This document shows, one piece after another, positions 55,035-64,000 of a stretch of DNA of 64,000 nucleotides. Where the stretch lies: positions 186,001 through 250,000 of the forward strand of contig NZ_QOHI01000007.1 in NCBI RefSeq assembly GCF_003319095.1. The letters run 5' to 3'. Under the pieces are notes generated by a model. That model saw nothing but the letters and a program-made list of their open reading frames with translations. It made no database searches and had not been told where the DNA came from. The stretch's first letter is position 1; each line of letters starts with the position of its first letter. The translations under genes were made by a program, and so were the position numbers. Source of the stretch: Blastococcus sp. TBT05-19. GTDB taxonomy: Bacteria > Actinomycetota > Actinomycetes > Mycobacteriales > Geodermatophilaceae.

Positions 55035-56104
55035 AACCCGAGCTGGGCCGCGGCGGCGGCGGCGTCCACCGGCACGGTCACGGGGGCGGGGGCACCGGAG
55101 ATCGCCCACTCGGGGTCCTTGAGCCCGTTGCCCGTGACGGTGCAGACGATCCGCTGCCCCGGCTCGAGCTCACCGGCGTCGGCGACCTGCAGCAGGCCCG
55201 CGACCGACGCCGCGGACGCCGGCTCGACGAACACCGCCTCGGTGCGGGCGAGCAGCCGGTAGGCGGAGAGGATGGCGCGGTCGGTGACGGCGTCGATGCG
55301 GCCGCCGGACTCGTCGCGGGCAGCCAGCGCCTTGGTCCAGGAGGCCGGGTTGCCGATCCGGATGGCGGTCGCGATGGTGCTCGGGTTCTCCACGACCTGA
55401 CCGTTGACGATCGGCGCCGCCCCGGCGGCCTGGAAGCCCCACATGCGCGGTGTGCGGGACGCCGTCCCGTCGGCGGCGTACTCGCGGTAGCCCTGCCAGT
55501 AGGCGGTGATGTTGCCGGCGTTGCCGACCGGCAGGCAGTGGATGTCGGGGGCGTCGCCGAGCACGTCGACGATCTCGAAGGACGCGGTCTTCTGCCCCTC
55601 GATGCGGAACTGGTTGACGCTGTTGACCAGGCTCACCGGGTAGTCGATCGCCAGCTTGCTGGCCAGGGCCAGGCAGTCGTCGAAGTTGCCGTCGACCTGC
55701 AGCAGCTTGGCGCCGTGCACCAGCGCCTGGGCCAGCTTGCCCATGGCGATCTTGCCCTGCGGGACCAGCACGGCGCAGGTGATGCCGGCGCGGGCGGCGT
55801 AGGCCGCGGCGCTGGCGCTGGTGTTGCCGGTGGAGGCGCAGATGACCGCCTCGGCGCCCTCCTCCACGGCCTTGGTGATGGCCATGGTCATCCCCCGGTC
55901 CTTGAAGGAGCCGGTCGGGTTCGCGCCCTCGACCTTGAGGTAGACCTCGCAGCCGGTGCGCTTCGAGAGCTCCCGGGCGGGCAGCAGCGGCGTGGCGCCC
56001 TCCTGCAGGGTCACCACCGGCGTGCTGTCGCTGACCGGCAGGCGGGACCGGTAGGCCTCGATGAGCCCGGGCCAGCCCGGGGAGACGGTCGACGAGACGG
56101 TCAT
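55031..56104 (-). CDS. thrC: Threonine synthase
   Basis: This 357-residue fold-type II PLP enzyme has the Schiff-base Lys 68 in [11 protein letters not shown] and the phosphate-binding loop [14 protein letters not shown]. It converts O-phosphohomoserine to threonine. ATG 56104 overlaps the hom stop (ATGA). The length is the short actinobacterial type. Confidence 0.95.
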   Translation of the reverse strand: MTVSSTVSPGWPGLIEAYRSRLPVSDSTPVVTLQEGATPLLPARELSKRTGCEVYLKVEGANPTGSFKDRGMTMAITKAVEEGAEAVICASTGNTSASAAAYAARAGITCAVLVPQGKIAMGKLAQALVHGAKLLQVDGNFDDCLALASKLAIDYPVSLVNSVNQFRIEGQKTASFEIVDVLGDAPDIHCLPVGNAGNITAYWQGYREYAADGTASRTPRMWGFQAAGAAPIVNGQVVENPSTIATAIRIGNPASWTKALAARDESGGRIDAVTDRAILSAYRLLARTEAVFVEPASAASVAGLLQVADAGELEPGQRIVCTVTGNGLKDPEWAISGAPAPVTVPVDAAAAAAQLGL

Positions 56105-57393
56105 GACAACCCTTCCACGCGCAGCACGCTGGTGACCCCGACGACCGCGGGCATCTCCCGCAGCGCGTCGATGGTGTCCGACAGCGCCGCGTCCGGGGCG
56201 CTGTGGGTCACGATGACCAGCGTGGCGGCGTCGCCGCGGCCGGTCTGCCGGACGGTCGAGATGCTCACGCCGTGCTGCGCGAACTCCTGCGCGACGGCGG
56301 CGAGGACACCGGGCTTGTCCGCCACGTCGAGGCTGACGTGGTAGCGCGTCGGCGTCTCGGCCATGGGGCGGACGGCAAGGTCGGCGTAGCCCGAGGGGCC
56401 CTGCCCGGCGGCACCGGCCAGCCGGTTGCGGGCCACCGCGACGAGGTCGCCGAGCACCGCCGAGGCCGTCGGCTCTCCCCCGGCCCCCTGGCCGTAGAAC
56501 ATCAGCTGACCGGCGGCCTCGGCCTCGACGAAGACGGCGTTGAACGCACCGCTGACCGAGGCCAGCGGGTGCGTGGTCGGGATCATCGCGGGGTGGACGC
56601 GCACGGCGACCGAGTCGCCGTCGGTGCCCGCCACCCGCTCGCAGATGGCCAGCAGCTTCACCGTGCAGCCGATCTCGGCGGCCCGGGCGACGTCGGTGGC
56701 GGTGACCTCCGAGATGCCCTCGCGGTGCACGTCGGCGGCCGAGACCGGGGTGTGGAAGGCCAGCGAGGCGAGGATGGCGGCCTTCGCGGCCGCGTCGAAG
56801 CCGTCGACGTCGGCGGTCGGGTCGGCCTCGGCGTAACCGAGCTCGGTGGCCTCGGCCAGCGCCTCGCCGAAGCCGGCGCCGGTCTCGGCCATCCGCGACA
56901 GGATGTAGTTCGTCGTGCCGTTCACGATGCCGACGACGCGGCTGAGCTGGTCACCGGCCAGCGACTCGCGCAGCGGCCGGAGGATCGGGATGGAGCCCGC
57001 GACCGCGGCCTCGTAGTAGAGGTCGACCCCGGCCTTGGCGGCCGCGGCGTGCAGCGCGACGCCGTCCTCGGCCAGCAGCGCCTTGTTGGCGCTGACCACC
57101 GACTTGCCGGACTCGAAGGCGGCCAGCATCAGCGAGCGGGCCGGCTCGATGCCGCCGATGACCTCGACGACCAGGTCGACGTCGTCGCGGGTCACCAGCG
57201 CGTGCGCGTCGGTGGTCAGCAGGTCCCCCGGGACGTCGGGGTGGTGCTGCGGGCGCCGGACGGCGACCCCGGCGACCTCGACCGGGCGGCCGATGCGCGC
57301 GGCGAGGTCCCCCGACTGGTCCTGCAGCAGGCGGAGGACGGCGCTGCCGACCGTGCCGCAGCCCAGGAGCGCGACCTTGAGCGGACCGTTCAC
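56101..57393 (-). CDS. hom: Homoserine dehydrogenase
   Basis: This 430-residue enzyme has the NAD(P) loop [22 protein letters not shown], the substrate segment [36 protein letters not shown] and a C-terminal ACT domain ([34 protein letters not shown]), the usual site of threonine feedback control. GTG 57393 overlaps the lysA stop (GTGA). It makes homoserine for threonine and methionine. Confidence 0.95.
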   Translation of the reverse strand: MNGPLKVALLGCGTVGSAVLRLLQDQSGDLAARIGRPVEVAGVAVRRPQHHPDVPGDLLTTDAHALVTRDDVDLVVEVIGGIEPARSLMLAAFESGKSVVSANKALLAEDGVALHAAAAKAGVDLYYEAAVAGSIPILRPLRESLAGDQLSRVVGIVNGTTNYILSRMAETGAGFGEALAEATELGYAEADPTADVDGFDAAAKAAILASLAFHTPVSAADVHREGISEVTATDVARAAEIGCTVKLLAICERVAGTDGDSVAVRVHPAMIPTTHPLASVSGAFNAVFVEAEAAGQLMFYGQGAGGEPTASAVLGDLVAVARNRLAGAAGQGPSGYADLAVRPMAETPTRYHVSLDVADKPGVLAAVAQEFAQHGVSISTVRQTGRGDAATLVIVTHSAPDAALSDTIDALREMPAVVGVTSVLRVEGLS

Positions 57394-58883
57394 GAGCGGG
57401 CTCCTCCGGAGTGCTCGGGCGCCGGCTGGGACGGCGCGGGTGACGGTGCGGGACGACCGGCGAGGACGGCGTCGAGCGCGAACACGTCCGCCAGTGTCTG
57501 ACGGCGGACGATCTCGGTGGCCGAGCCGTCCCGGACGGCGACCACCGGCGGCTTGAGCAGGTAGTTGTAGTTGCTCGCCATCGACCAGCAGTAGGCGCCG
57601 GTGGCGGCCACGGCGAGCAGGTCGCCGGGCTGGACGTCCGAGGGCAGCCACAGGTCGCGGACGAGGATGTCGCCGCTCTCGCAGTGCTTGCCCACGACCC
57701 GGCACAGCGCGGGCGGGGCGTCGGAGCTGCGGTTGGCCAGCACGCACGTGTAGGACGCGTCGTAGAGGGCGGTGCGGATGTTGTCGCTCATCCCGCCGTC
57801 GACCGACACGTAGTTGCGCACCAGCGGCGTGCCCGGCGCCCCGGAGGCACCGAGACGGACCGGCTTGATGGTGCCGATCTCGTAGAGGGTGACGGTGCCG
57901 GGGCCGGCGATGGCCCGGCCCGGCTCGACCGCCAGGCGCGGCACCGGCAGCCCGAGCTCGGCGCACTCGGCGGCGACGACCGACCGCAGCCGGCCGGCGA
58001 CGTCGGCCGGGGTGACCGGGTCGTCGTCCGGGAGGTAGGCGATGCCGAAGCCGCCACCGAGGTTGAGCTCCTCGAGCACCTGGCCCGTGGCGTCGCGGAC
58101 GGCGCCCATCAGGCCGACGACGCGGTGCGCGGCGGCCTCGAACCCGGCGGTGTCGAAGATCTGCGAGCCGATGTGGCTGTGCAGCCCGGTCAGGCGCAGC
58201 GCCGGCTGCTCGACCACCCGGCGGGCCGCCTCCAGCGCGTCGCCGGTGGCGAGGGAGAACCCGAACTTCTGGTCCTCGTGCGCGGTGGCGATGAACTCGT
58301 GGGTGTGCGCCTCGATGCCGACGGTGGTGCGGATGAGCACCGGCACCGGCGCGCCCCCGCCGGCCACGCGGGCCGCGGCCAGCGGCACCAGCCGGTCGAT
58401 CTCGTCGAAGGAGTCGAGGACGACGTGCCCGATCCCGGAGTCGACGGCCAGCTGCAGCTCGACGAGGGACTTGTTGTTGCCGTGCAGCGCGATCCGCTCG
58501 GCGGGGAAGCCGGCAGCCAGGGCCAGCGCCAGCTCGTTGCCGCTGCAGGCGTCCAGGTGCAGGCCGTCCTCGGCGATCCACCGGGCGACCTGGCCGCAGA
58601 GGAACGCCTTGGAGGCGTAGTGCACGTCGGCGTCGCTGAACGCGTCGGCGAACTCCGCGGCCCGGCCGCGGAAGTCGCCCTCGTCCAGCACGAACAGCGG
58701 GGTGCCGTGCGCGCGGGCGAGCTCGGTGACCGGGCGGCCGCCCAGGTGCAGCTCGCCGTCGATCCGCTCGGCCGACCGGGGCCAGACCTGGGGGTCGAGC
58801 ACGCCGAGCTCGGCCGGCGGCGCACCGGCGGCCGACGGCGGGCTGATGTTCCCGTGGAGCGGCCCGGCCGGGTGCGCCCTCAC
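57390..58883 (-). CDS. lysA: Diaminopimelate decarboxylase
   Basis: This 497-residue fold-type III PLP enzyme has Lys 92 in HYASKAFLC, the PLP-phosphate Gly loop in [10 protein letters not shown] and the catalytic Cys in [11 protein letters not shown]. It makes lysine from meso-diaminopimelate. GTG 58883 overlaps the argS stop (GTGA). The N-terminus is slightly extended, as in mycobacteria. Lysine and threonine branches are encoded together here. Confidence 0.95.
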   Translation of the reverse strand: MRAHPAGPLHGNISPPSAAGAPPAELGVLDPQVWPRSAERIDGELHLGGRPVTELARAHGTPLFVLDEGDFRGRAAEFADAFSDADVHYASKAFLCGQVARWIAEDGLHLDACSGNELALALAAGFPAERIALHGNNKSLVELQLAVDSGIGHVVLDSFDEIDRLVPLAAARVAGGGAPVPVLIRTTVGIEAHTHEFIATAHEDQKFGFSLATGDALEAARRVVEQPALRLTGLHSHIGSQIFDTAGFEAAAHRVVGLMGAVRDATGQVLEELNLGGGFGIAYLPDDDPVTPADVAGRLRSVVAAECAELGLPVPRLAVEPGRAIAGPGTVTLYEIGTIKPVRLGASGAPGTPLVRNYVSVDGGMSDNIRTALYDASYTCVLANRSSDAPPALCRVVGKHCESGDILVRDLWLPSDVQPGDLLAVAATGAYCWSMASNYNYLLKPPVVAVRDGSATEIVRRQTLADVFALDAVLAGRPAPSPAPSQPAPEHSGGARS

Positions 58884-60541
58884 ATCCGCTCCGGGGCGCT
58901 CACACCGAGGACGGCCAGGCCGTTGCGCAGCACGGTCGCGGTCGCGGCGCAGAGCGTGAGCCGCGCGCGGTGCAGCTCGCCCGGCTCCTCGTCGCCCATC
59001 GGCAGGATGCGGCAGGAGTCGTAGAACCGGTGGTAGGTGCCGGCCAGCTCCTCGAGGTACCGGGCGACCCGGTGCGGCGCGCGCAGCTCGGCGGCGGCCG
59101 TGATCACCCGGGGGAACTCGCCGAGAGCCCGCAGCAGGGTGTTCTCGCGCTCGTGGGTGAGCAGCGAGACGTCGACGCCGGCCGGGTCGCCGGGCGCGAT
59201 GCCCAGGTCGGCGGCGTTGCGCAGCACCGAGGAGATCCGGGCGTGCGCGTACTGCACGTAGAACACCGGGTTGTCGTTGGTCTGCCGGCTCCACAGGTCC
59301 AGGTCGAGGTCGATCGTCTGGTCGACCGAGGCACGGGCCAGGGCGTAGCGGGCGGCGTCGGCCCCGACGGCCTCCACCAGGTCCTCGAGCAGGACGACGG
59401 TGCCGGCGCGCTTGCTCATCCGCAGCGGCTGGCCGTCGCGCACGAGGTTGACCAGCTGGCCGAGCAGGATCTCCAGGTTGACCTCGGGGTCGTCGCCGAC
59501 GGCGGCCGACAGCGCCTTGTAGCGGCCGACGTAGCCGGCGTGGTCGGCGCCGAGCATGATCACGACCTTGTCGAAGCCGCGGTCGCGCTTGTCGAGGTAG
59601 TAGGCGCAGTCGGCGGCGAAGTAGGTCGGGGCGCCGTCGCTCTTGATCAGCGGCCGGTCCTTGTCGTCACCGAAGTCGGTGGTGCGCAGCCACACCGCGC
59701 CGTCGGCCTCGTACACGTGACCGTTCTCCCGCAGCCGGGTGATCGCCTTGTCCAGGGCGCCGGTCTCGTGCAGCGTGCGCTCGCTGAAGTACACGTCGAA
59801 GACGACGCCGAAGTCCGCCAGCGTCCGCTTGATCTCGGCGAACATCAGGTCGACGCCGCGCACCCGGAACCGCTCCTGCTGCTCGACCTCGGGCTGCTCG
59901 AGCAGCCCCGGCTCGGCGGCGAGCACCTGCTGGGCGATCTCGGAGATGTAGTCGCCGGCGTAGCCGTCCTCGGGCACCGGCCGGCCGGCCGCTGCGGCCA
60001 TCAGGCTGAGGGCGAACCGGTCGATCTGGGCCCCGGCGTCGTTGAAGTAGTACTCCCGGGTCACCGAGGCGCCGCTGGCCTCCAGCAACCGGCCCAGCGC
60101 GTCGCCGACGGCGGCCCAGCGGGTACCGCCGATGTGCACCGGCCCCGTGGGGTTGGCCGACACGAACTCCAGGTTGAGCCGCTGCCCGGCGAGGGAGTCG
60201 GTGCGGCCGTAGGCGTCCCCTGCGGTCACCGCGTCGACGGCGATCCGGCCGAGGGCGCCCTGGGCGAGGACGATGTTGAGGAAGCCGGGTCCGGCGATCT
60301 CGACCGTGGCGATGCCCGCGTGCGCCCGCAGCTCCTCGGCCAGCAGGCCCGCCACGTCCCGCGGCGGCCGGCCGGCCGGCTTGGCCAGGCGCAGGGCGAT
60401 GTTGGTGGCGTAGTCGCCGTGCTCGCGCACCTTGGGCCGCTCGATGACGACGTCGGCCGGGACCTCGACGGACAGCTCGCCTCGCTCGACCACCGCGGCC
60501 ACGGCGGTGCGGACGACGTCCTGAAGCTGCTCCGGTGTCAC
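58880..60541 (-). CDS. argS: Arginyl-tRNA synthetase
   Basis: This 553-residue class I synthetase has an N-terminal additional domain, the HIGH-equivalent HIGG in [22 protein letters not shown] as the KMSKS loop and a C-terminal anticodon-binding helical domain. GTG 60541 has TACGCT (minus strand, 60548-60553) six bases upstream, a leaderless promoter for the whole argS-lysA-hom-thrC-thrB unit. A tRNA-Arg(CCG) gene lies 1.7 kb away on the other strand, unlinked in transcription. Confidence 0.95.
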   Translation of the reverse strand: MTPEQLQDVVRTAVAAVVERGELSVEVPADVVIERPKVREHGDYATNIALRLAKPAGRPPRDVAGLLAEELRAHAGIATVEIAGPGFLNIVLAQGALGRIAVDAVTAGDAYGRTDSLAGQRLNLEFVSANPTGPVHIGGTRWAAVGDALGRLLEASGASVTREYYFNDAGAQIDRFALSLMAAAAGRPVPEDGYAGDYISEIAQQVLAAEPGLLEQPEVEQQERFRVRGVDLMFAEIKRTLADFGVVFDVYFSERTLHETGALDKAITRLRENGHVYEADGAVWLRTTDFGDDKDRPLIKSDGAPTYFAADCAYYLDKRDRGFDKVVIMLGADHAGYVGRYKALSAAVGDDPEVNLEILLGQLVNLVRDGQPLRMSKRAGTVVLLEDLVEAVGADAARYALARASVDQTIDLDLDLWSRQTNDNPVFYVQYAHARISSVLRNAADLGIAPGDPAGVDVSLLTHERENTLLRALGEFPRVITAAAELRAPHRVARYLEELAGTYHRFYDSCRILPMGDEEPGELHRARLTLCAATATVLRNGLAVLGVSAPERM

Positions 60542-60681
60542 CGGGAGAGCGTACTGACCGCCCCGGATGGCCCGGTTACCAGCTGACGCACAGGCCCGCG
60601 ACCTAGACTCGCGCCCGGTACGAGGGGCCCGGACGGGCCTCGCGGCACAGGCGCGCACGCGCCCCGTAACGAGGAGAGGCC

Positions 60682-61443
60682 TTGGCCAAGGACCGCACGC
60701 CCGACAAGAGCCGAGGGACCGGCGGCGGTTCGTCGCGCTCCGGAGCCGGCGCCGGGGGGCGCGGCAAGGGGGGGCGCACCCGGCCCCCGGCGAACGTCGT
60801 GACCCAGCAGCGGCCGTGGGGCCTGATCGCCGGAGCGGTCGTCGTCGCCCTCTTCGCCGCGGCCGTCCTCGGCTACGCGGTGGTCAAGGTGAACGAGGCC
60901 AACGCCAACAAGGTCGAGTCCATCGACGAGATCTCCGGGGCGCAGACCTTCGAGTACGAGGGCGGGCTGCACGACGACAACCCGATCAGCTACGAGCAGT
61001 CGCCCCCGGTGGGCGGGCCGCACGCCAACGTGTGGGCCGACTGCACGGGCACGGTCTACGACGTCGACGTCCGGCACGAGAACGCGGTGCACAGCCTCGA
61101 GCACGGCGCCGTGTGGATCACGTACGACCCCGACGAGGTCTCCGACGGCGACGTCACGAAGCTCGCCGAGCTGGTCGACGGCGTCTCGGGCCGGATGCTC
61201 TCCCCCTACGTCGGGCTCGACTCCCCCATCAGCGTCCAGTCCTGGGGCCACCAGCTGAAGGTCGACAGCGCCGACGACGAGCGGATCGAGCAGTTCGCCG
61301 ACCTCATGACCTACAAGTCGGACAGCTACCCGGAGCCGGGTGCCACCTGCGAGCGCCCCGACTTCCTGGCCGACCCGCTGGTCGAGGAGGGCGACGGCGC
61401 GGCGGCCACGCCGTCCGACGCCGAGACGACCCCGGCGCCCTGA
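60682..61443 (+). CDS. DUF3105 domain membrane protein
   Basis: This 253-residue protein has a Gly/Arg/Ser-rich cytoplasmic N-terminus (about 1-40), one transmembrane helix ([22 protein letters not shown]) and an exported DUF3105 domain ([49 protein letters not shown]) with conserved His residues that could bind metal. The start is TTG 60682 with GAGGAG before it. It is followed after 29 bases by a DUF305 gene; the two families are frequent neighbours in actinobacteria. The function is unknown. Confidence 0.8.
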   Translation: MAKDRTPDKSRGTGGGSSRSGAGAGGRGKGGRTRPPANVVTQQRPWGLIAGAVVVALFAAAVLGYAVVKVNEANANKVESIDEISGAQTFEYEGGLHDDNPISYEQSPPVGGPHANVWADCTGTVYDVDVRHENAVHSLEHGAVWITYDPDEVSDGDVTKLAELVDGVSGRMLSPYVGLDSPISVQSWGHQLKVDSADDERIEQFADLMTYKSDSYPEPGATCERPDFLADPLVEEGDGAAATPSDAETTPAP

Positions 61444-61472
61444 CCGGCGACCCGGGCACGGACACCGCACCG

Positions 61473-62138
61473 ATGACCGCCGGCACCCGCACGCCGCTGC
61501 GCCTGGCGCTGCTGGCGGTCATCGCGGTGGCGCTGGTGGCGCTGGGCGGCGGTCTTGCCCTGCTCCTGGGCATCGGCGGGAGCGGCACCCCCGCACCGAC
61601 GACCGACTCGGTCGACGCCGGCTTCTCGCGGGACATGTCGCGGCACCACCTGCAGGGCGTGGAGATGGCCAACCTCGTCGCCGAGCGCAGCGAGGACCCG
61701 GAGGTCGAGTCGCTGGCCTTCGACATCTCGGCCACGCAGACCAACCAGGCCGGCCGGATGCAGGGCTGGCTCGCGCTGTGGGGGCTGCCGGTCTCCGGCG
61801 GCGAGACGATGGCGTGGATGACGGCGGAGGGCCACGGCGGTCACGACATGGGCGGGATGGGCACCGGCGCCGGCGCGCTCATGCCCGGCATGGCGACCGA
61901 GGAGGAGCTGGCGGAGCTGCGGAGCCTGTCGGGCACCGCGTTCGACGTCGAGTTCCTCCGGCTGATGATCCGCCACCACCAGGGCGGTTTCGACATGGCG
62001 CGGGACGCCGCCGAGCACGCCGAGGTCCAGGCCGTGCGGGACCTCGCCCGCTCGATCGAGCAGTCGCAGGGGGTGGAGACGCAGACGATGACCGACATGC
62101 TCACCGCCCGCGGCGGCACTCCCCTGCCGGCGCCCTGA
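61473..62138 (+). CDS. Exported DUF305 protein, possible copper/metal-binding
   Basis: This 221-residue protein has an N-terminal signal anchor (RLALLAVIAVALVALGGGLALLLGIGG) and a ferritin-like DUF305 domain with repeated metal-site motifs: FSRDMSRHHLQGVEMA and RLMIRHHQGGFDMARDAAEHA. A His/Gly/Met-rich loop (AEGHGGHDMGGMGTG) lies between them. His-His and Met-rich motifs suggest copper or other metal handling in the cell envelope. ATG 61473 is chosen. It is probably cotranscribed with the DUF3105 gene. Confidence 0.8.
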   Translation: MTAGTRTPLRLALLAVIAVALVALGGGLALLLGIGGSGTPAPTTDSVDAGFSRDMSRHHLQGVEMANLVAERSEDPEVESLAFDISATQTNQAGRMQGWLALWGLPVSGGETMAWMTAEGHGGHDMGGMGTGAGALMPGMATEEELAELRSLSGTAFDVEFLRLMIRHHQGGFDMARDAAEHAEVQAVRDLARSIEQSQGVETQTMTDMLTARGGTPLPAP

Positions 62139-62196
62139 GGGCCGGGGCCGCCGTCGGAGCGGCCGTCCGGGGCTGGTAACTTCTTCCCTGCCCCGA

Positions 62197-62268
62197 GCCC
62201 CCGTAGCTCAGGGGATAGAGCACTGCCCTCCGGAGGCAGGGGCGCAGGTTCGAATCCTGCCGGGGGCA
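62197..62268 (+). tRNA. tRNA-Arg (anticodon CCG)
   Basis: A complete cloverleaf can be drawn: acceptor arms 62197-62203 and 62261-62267, D arm GCTC/GAGC, anticodon stem CTGCC/GGCAG around the loop CTCCGGA (anticodon CCG at 62230-62232), and T arm GCAGG-TTCGAAT-CCTGC. The discriminator is A 62268 and CCA is not encoded in full. It reads CGG codons, which are abundant in this genome. A terminator hairpin follows. Confidence 0.95.
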
Positions 62269-62283
62269 CCGGAACAGCTCGAT

Positions 62284-62321
62284 CGGAGGGCCTGCACCGC
62301 AGCCGCGGCGCAGGCCCTCCG
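62284..62321 (+). terminator. Terminator hairpin after tRNA-Arg
   Basis: CGGAGGGCCTGC (62284-62295) pairs perfectly with 62310-62321, and CCGC/GCGG pair inside the loop. Confidence 0.8.
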
Positions 62322-62396
62322 TCGTTCTCGGGGTCGGCCGGGACCGGACCCGGGCCGGTGATCCAGGTCTCAACCGGCTCGGCTAGCGTCCGCGGC

Positions 62397-63293
62397 ATGG
62401 CGACCAGCGACATCCAGAAGGCATCCGTCGGCGACCTCGAGATCGCGTACGAGACGTTCGGGGACGCCTCGGGCACGCCCCTCCTGCTCGTGATGGGGCT
62501 GGCCACGCAGATGATCGGCTGGCCCGACGAGTTCTGCTCCGGCCTGGCCGAGCGGGGCCACTTCGTCGTCCGCTTCGACAACCGCGACATCGGGCTCTCC
62601 ACCCACCTGCACGACGCCGGCCCGGCCGACGTCATGGCGGTGCTCGGCGGCGACCGGTCGACGGTGGCCTACGGCCTGCCCGACCTCGCCGAGGACACCG
62701 TCGGGCTGCTCGACGCCCTGGGCATCGACAGCGCGCACGTCGTCGGCGCCTCGATGGGCGGCATGATCGCCCAGCTCGTGGCCATCGCCCACCCGGAGCG
62801 GGTGCGCAGCCTCACCTCGATCATGTCCACCACCGGCGACCCCGCCGTCGGCGCCCCGGCCGAGGCCGCCCTCGGCGTGCTGCTGGCCGCGCCCGCCACC
62901 GAGCGGGAGGGCGCGATCCAGCGCGTCGTCGACACCTACCGGGTCATCGGCTCCCCCGGCTTCGAGTTCGACGAGGCCTCGGTGCGCGACCGGGCCGGCC
63001 TGTCCTTCGACCGCGCGCACGACCCTGCCGGGGTGTCCCGGCAGCTCGCCGCCATCCTCAGCACCCACGACCGCACCGCCGACCTCGGGAAGGTCGCGGC
63101 GCCCACGCTGGTCATCCACGGCGAGCAGGACCAGCTGGTGTCCGTGACCGGTGGCCGGGCCACCGCGGCCGCGATCCCCGGCTCGGAGCTGCTGGTGGTC
63201 GACGGCATGGGCCACGACCTGCCGCGCGAGGTGTGGCCGCAGCTGACCGACCGGATCACCGCGCTGGTCGAGCGGGCCGAGCAGGCGCGGTGA
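62397..63293 (+). CDS. Alpha/beta hydrolase
   Basis: This 298-residue alpha/beta-fold hydrolase has the nucleophile elbow GASMGG (Ser 119), the acid in LVIHGEQDQLV and His in VDGMGHDLP. The oxyanion region is VMGLATQMIGW. It resembles generic esterases and peroxidase-like hydrolases of actinobacteria; the substrate is unknown. TAGCGT (62384-62389) lies seven bases before ATG 62397, with no Shine-Dalgarno. The 16-base stretch TAGCGTCCGCGGCATG here is identical to that at the marR start. Confidence 0.85.
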   Translation: MATSDIQKASVGDLEIAYETFGDASGTPLLLVMGLATQMIGWPDEFCSGLAERGHFVVRFDNRDIGLSTHLHDAGPADVMAVLGGDRSTVAYGLPDLAEDTVGLLDALGIDSAHVVGASMGGMIAQLVAIAHPERVRSLTSIMSTTGDPAVGAPAEAALGVLLAAPATEREGAIQRVVDTYRVIGSPGFEFDEASVRDRAGLSFDRAHDPAGVSRQLAAILSTHDRTADLGKVAAPTLVIHGEQDQLVSVTGGRATAAAIPGSELLVVDGMGHDLPREVWPQLTDRITALVERAEQAR

Positions 63294-63312
63294 CCCCGGT
63301 CGGGGGCGGGGC

Positions 63313-64000
63313 TCAGCTGGTGAGCATCCCGCCCTCGACCGGGATGGTCGTGCCGGTGACGTAGCCGCCGGCGTCGCTGACGAGGAACACCAGCGCCGCG
63401 GCGAGCTCGCGGGGGTCACCGGCGCGGCCGGCCAGCACGCGGGTCATCTGCTGGTCGAGGTAGCCCTCGGGGTACTGGTCGGTCATCTCCGAGGCGAAGA
63501 AGCCCGGCGCGAGCGCGTTCACCCGGATGCCCTTGCGGCCGGTCCACTGCTGCGCCAGGTCGCGGGTGAGCCCGATGAGCCCGGCCTTGCTGGCCGCGTA
63601 GGCGGCCTGCGGCAGTCCCGCGGTGGTCAGGCCCAGGATGCTGGAGATGTTCACGATCGAGCTGCCCGGCTTCATCACCCGGCCGCAGGCCTGGGCCATC
63701 CAGTAGCAGCCGTTGAGGTTGACGTCGATGACCTGGCGGAAGGCGTCGGGCGCCTCGCGGGTCGCCGGTGCGGCCGTGCCGATGCCGGCGTTGTTCACCA
63801 GGATGTCGACCTTGCCGAACTCGGCCATTGCGGCGTCCACCAGTGCCTGGCAGTCCTCGACCCTGGCGACGTCGGTCTGCACCGAGATCGCGCGGCGGCC
63901 GGCGTCCTCCACGGCCTTCTGGGTCTCGGCCAGCCGGTCGACCCGGCGCGCGCCGAGCACGACGTCGCAGCCGGCCTCCGCGAGCGTGCGGGCGAACACC
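63313..64000 (-). CDS. SDR family oxidoreductase, N-terminus outside the window
   Basis: About 229 C-terminal residues of a short-chain dehydrogenase/reductase are present; the frame runs off the right edge, so the TGxxxGIG cofactor loop is not visible. Present are LVNNAGIGT, the catalytic Ser in VNISSILG and YAASK (Tyr, Lys), and the family ending GGYVTGTTIPVEGGMLTS. The partial ARRVDRL segment after the second strand is typical of 3-oxoacyl/sorbitol-type SDRs that bind NADP. The substrate is unknown. Confidence 0.88.
   Translation of the reverse strand, partial: VFARTLAEAGCDVVLGARRVDRLAETQKAVEDAGRRAISVQTDVARVEDCQALVDAAMAEFGKVDILVNNAGIGTAAPATREAPDAFRQVIDVNLNGCYWMAQACGRVMKPGSSIVNISSILGLTTAGLPQAAYAASKAGLIGLTRDLAQQWTGRKGIRVNALAPGFFASEMTDQYPEGYLDQQMTRVLAGRAGDPRELAAALVFLVSDAGGYVTGTTIPVEGGMLTS

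Noticed and set aside
51331-55122. A plus-strand open frame of over 1,200 codons opposite rpmE, rho and thrB
   Set aside because: It runs antisense to three recognised genes, is low-complexity Val/Arg/Ala sequence, and is the usual by-product of G/C-rich third positions.
60560-60580. GTTACC near the argS start as another copy of the EMC operator
   Set aside because: Only one half-site is present (GTTACC-AGCT-GACGCA); the other arm does not match.
62164-62185. GGTAAC upstream of tRNA-Arg as an operator copy
   Set aside because: A lone half-site with no matching left arm.
62101-62373. Minus-strand frame containing CPRQDSNLRP across the tRNA gene
   Set aside because: This peptide is a well-known artefact of translating the antisense of tRNA genes.

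Overview
The window is chromosomal DNA from a high-GC actinobacterium. Third codon positions are almost all G or C, many genes start with GTG, several genes appear leaderless, and the gene order is the actinobacterial argS-lysA-hom-thrC-thrB-rho-rpmE-prfA-prmC-sua5-wecA-atp block. The family looks to me like Geodermatophilaceae (Blastococcus, Geodermatophilus or Modestobacter type); that is an impression, not a measurement. I see no insertion sequences, prophage, CRISPR array or rRNA. There is one tRNA, tRNA-Arg(CCG).

Layout. 1-7.2 kb: the 3' end of glgB, two tandem zinc-metallopeptidase lipoproteins, a YbbN-like thioredoxin/TPR protein, a secreted penicillin-acylase-type hydrolase and a VOC protein. 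7.2-24.1 kb: acyl-CoA metabolism centred on the ethylmalonyl-CoA (EMC) pathway. It holds icmA with an adjacent MarR regulator, thiolase plus meaB, methylmalonyl/ethylmalonyl-CoA epimerase, crotonyl-CoA carboxylase/reductase (ccrA) and a double 3-hydroxybutyryl-CoA dehydrogenase. Interspersed are a DUF559 protein, an NlpC/P60 hydrolase, an FAD oxidoreductase, an HTTM membrane pair, a DivIVA-like coiled-coil protein, a DUF4397-sortase fusion and nucS. 24.2-31.3 kb: a GAF-EAL phosphodiesterase, a lipoprotein, a dicarboxylate/amino-acid symporter, and an uptake/catabolism cluster (NCS1 transporter, SnoaL-like protein, XRE-cupin regulator, cyclase). 31.3-35.7 kb: ethylmalonyl-CoA mutase (ecm), murA and the PduO-type cobalamin adenosyltransferase. 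35.7-47.1 kb: DUF2550, the ATP synthase genes, wecA and glyA. 47.1-54 kb: sua5, a Ser/Thr kinase, prmC, prfA, rpmE and rho. 54-60.5 kb: thrB, thrC, hom, lysA and argS. 60.6-64 kb: DUF3105 and DUF305 proteins, tRNA-Arg, an alpha/beta hydrolase and a truncated SDR.

How the genes fit together. Thiolase, 3-hydroxybutyryl-CoA dehydrogenase, CcrA, epimerase and Ecm are the first part of the EMC route from acetyl-CoA. IcmA interconverts butyryl- and isobutyryl-CoA, MeaB protects B12 mutases, and the adenosyltransferase makes their coenzyme. A near-palindromic 16-bp site, GTTACC-N4-RGTARC, lies in the upstream regions of ccrA, the dehydrogenase gene and ecm, with a weaker version between thiolase and epimerase. 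This suggests one regulon scattered over 17 kb. A different palindrome, over the icmA promoter, probably belongs to the neighbouring MarR protein.

The right half is housekeeping DNA in which stop and start codons overlap repeatedly. Departures from the expected arrangement are a kinase with a charged tail inserted between prmC and sua5, an apparent CTG start for prmC, a 24-bp palindrome before prfA, and a 491-bp gap with a hairpin and a small ORF separating atpC from atpD.
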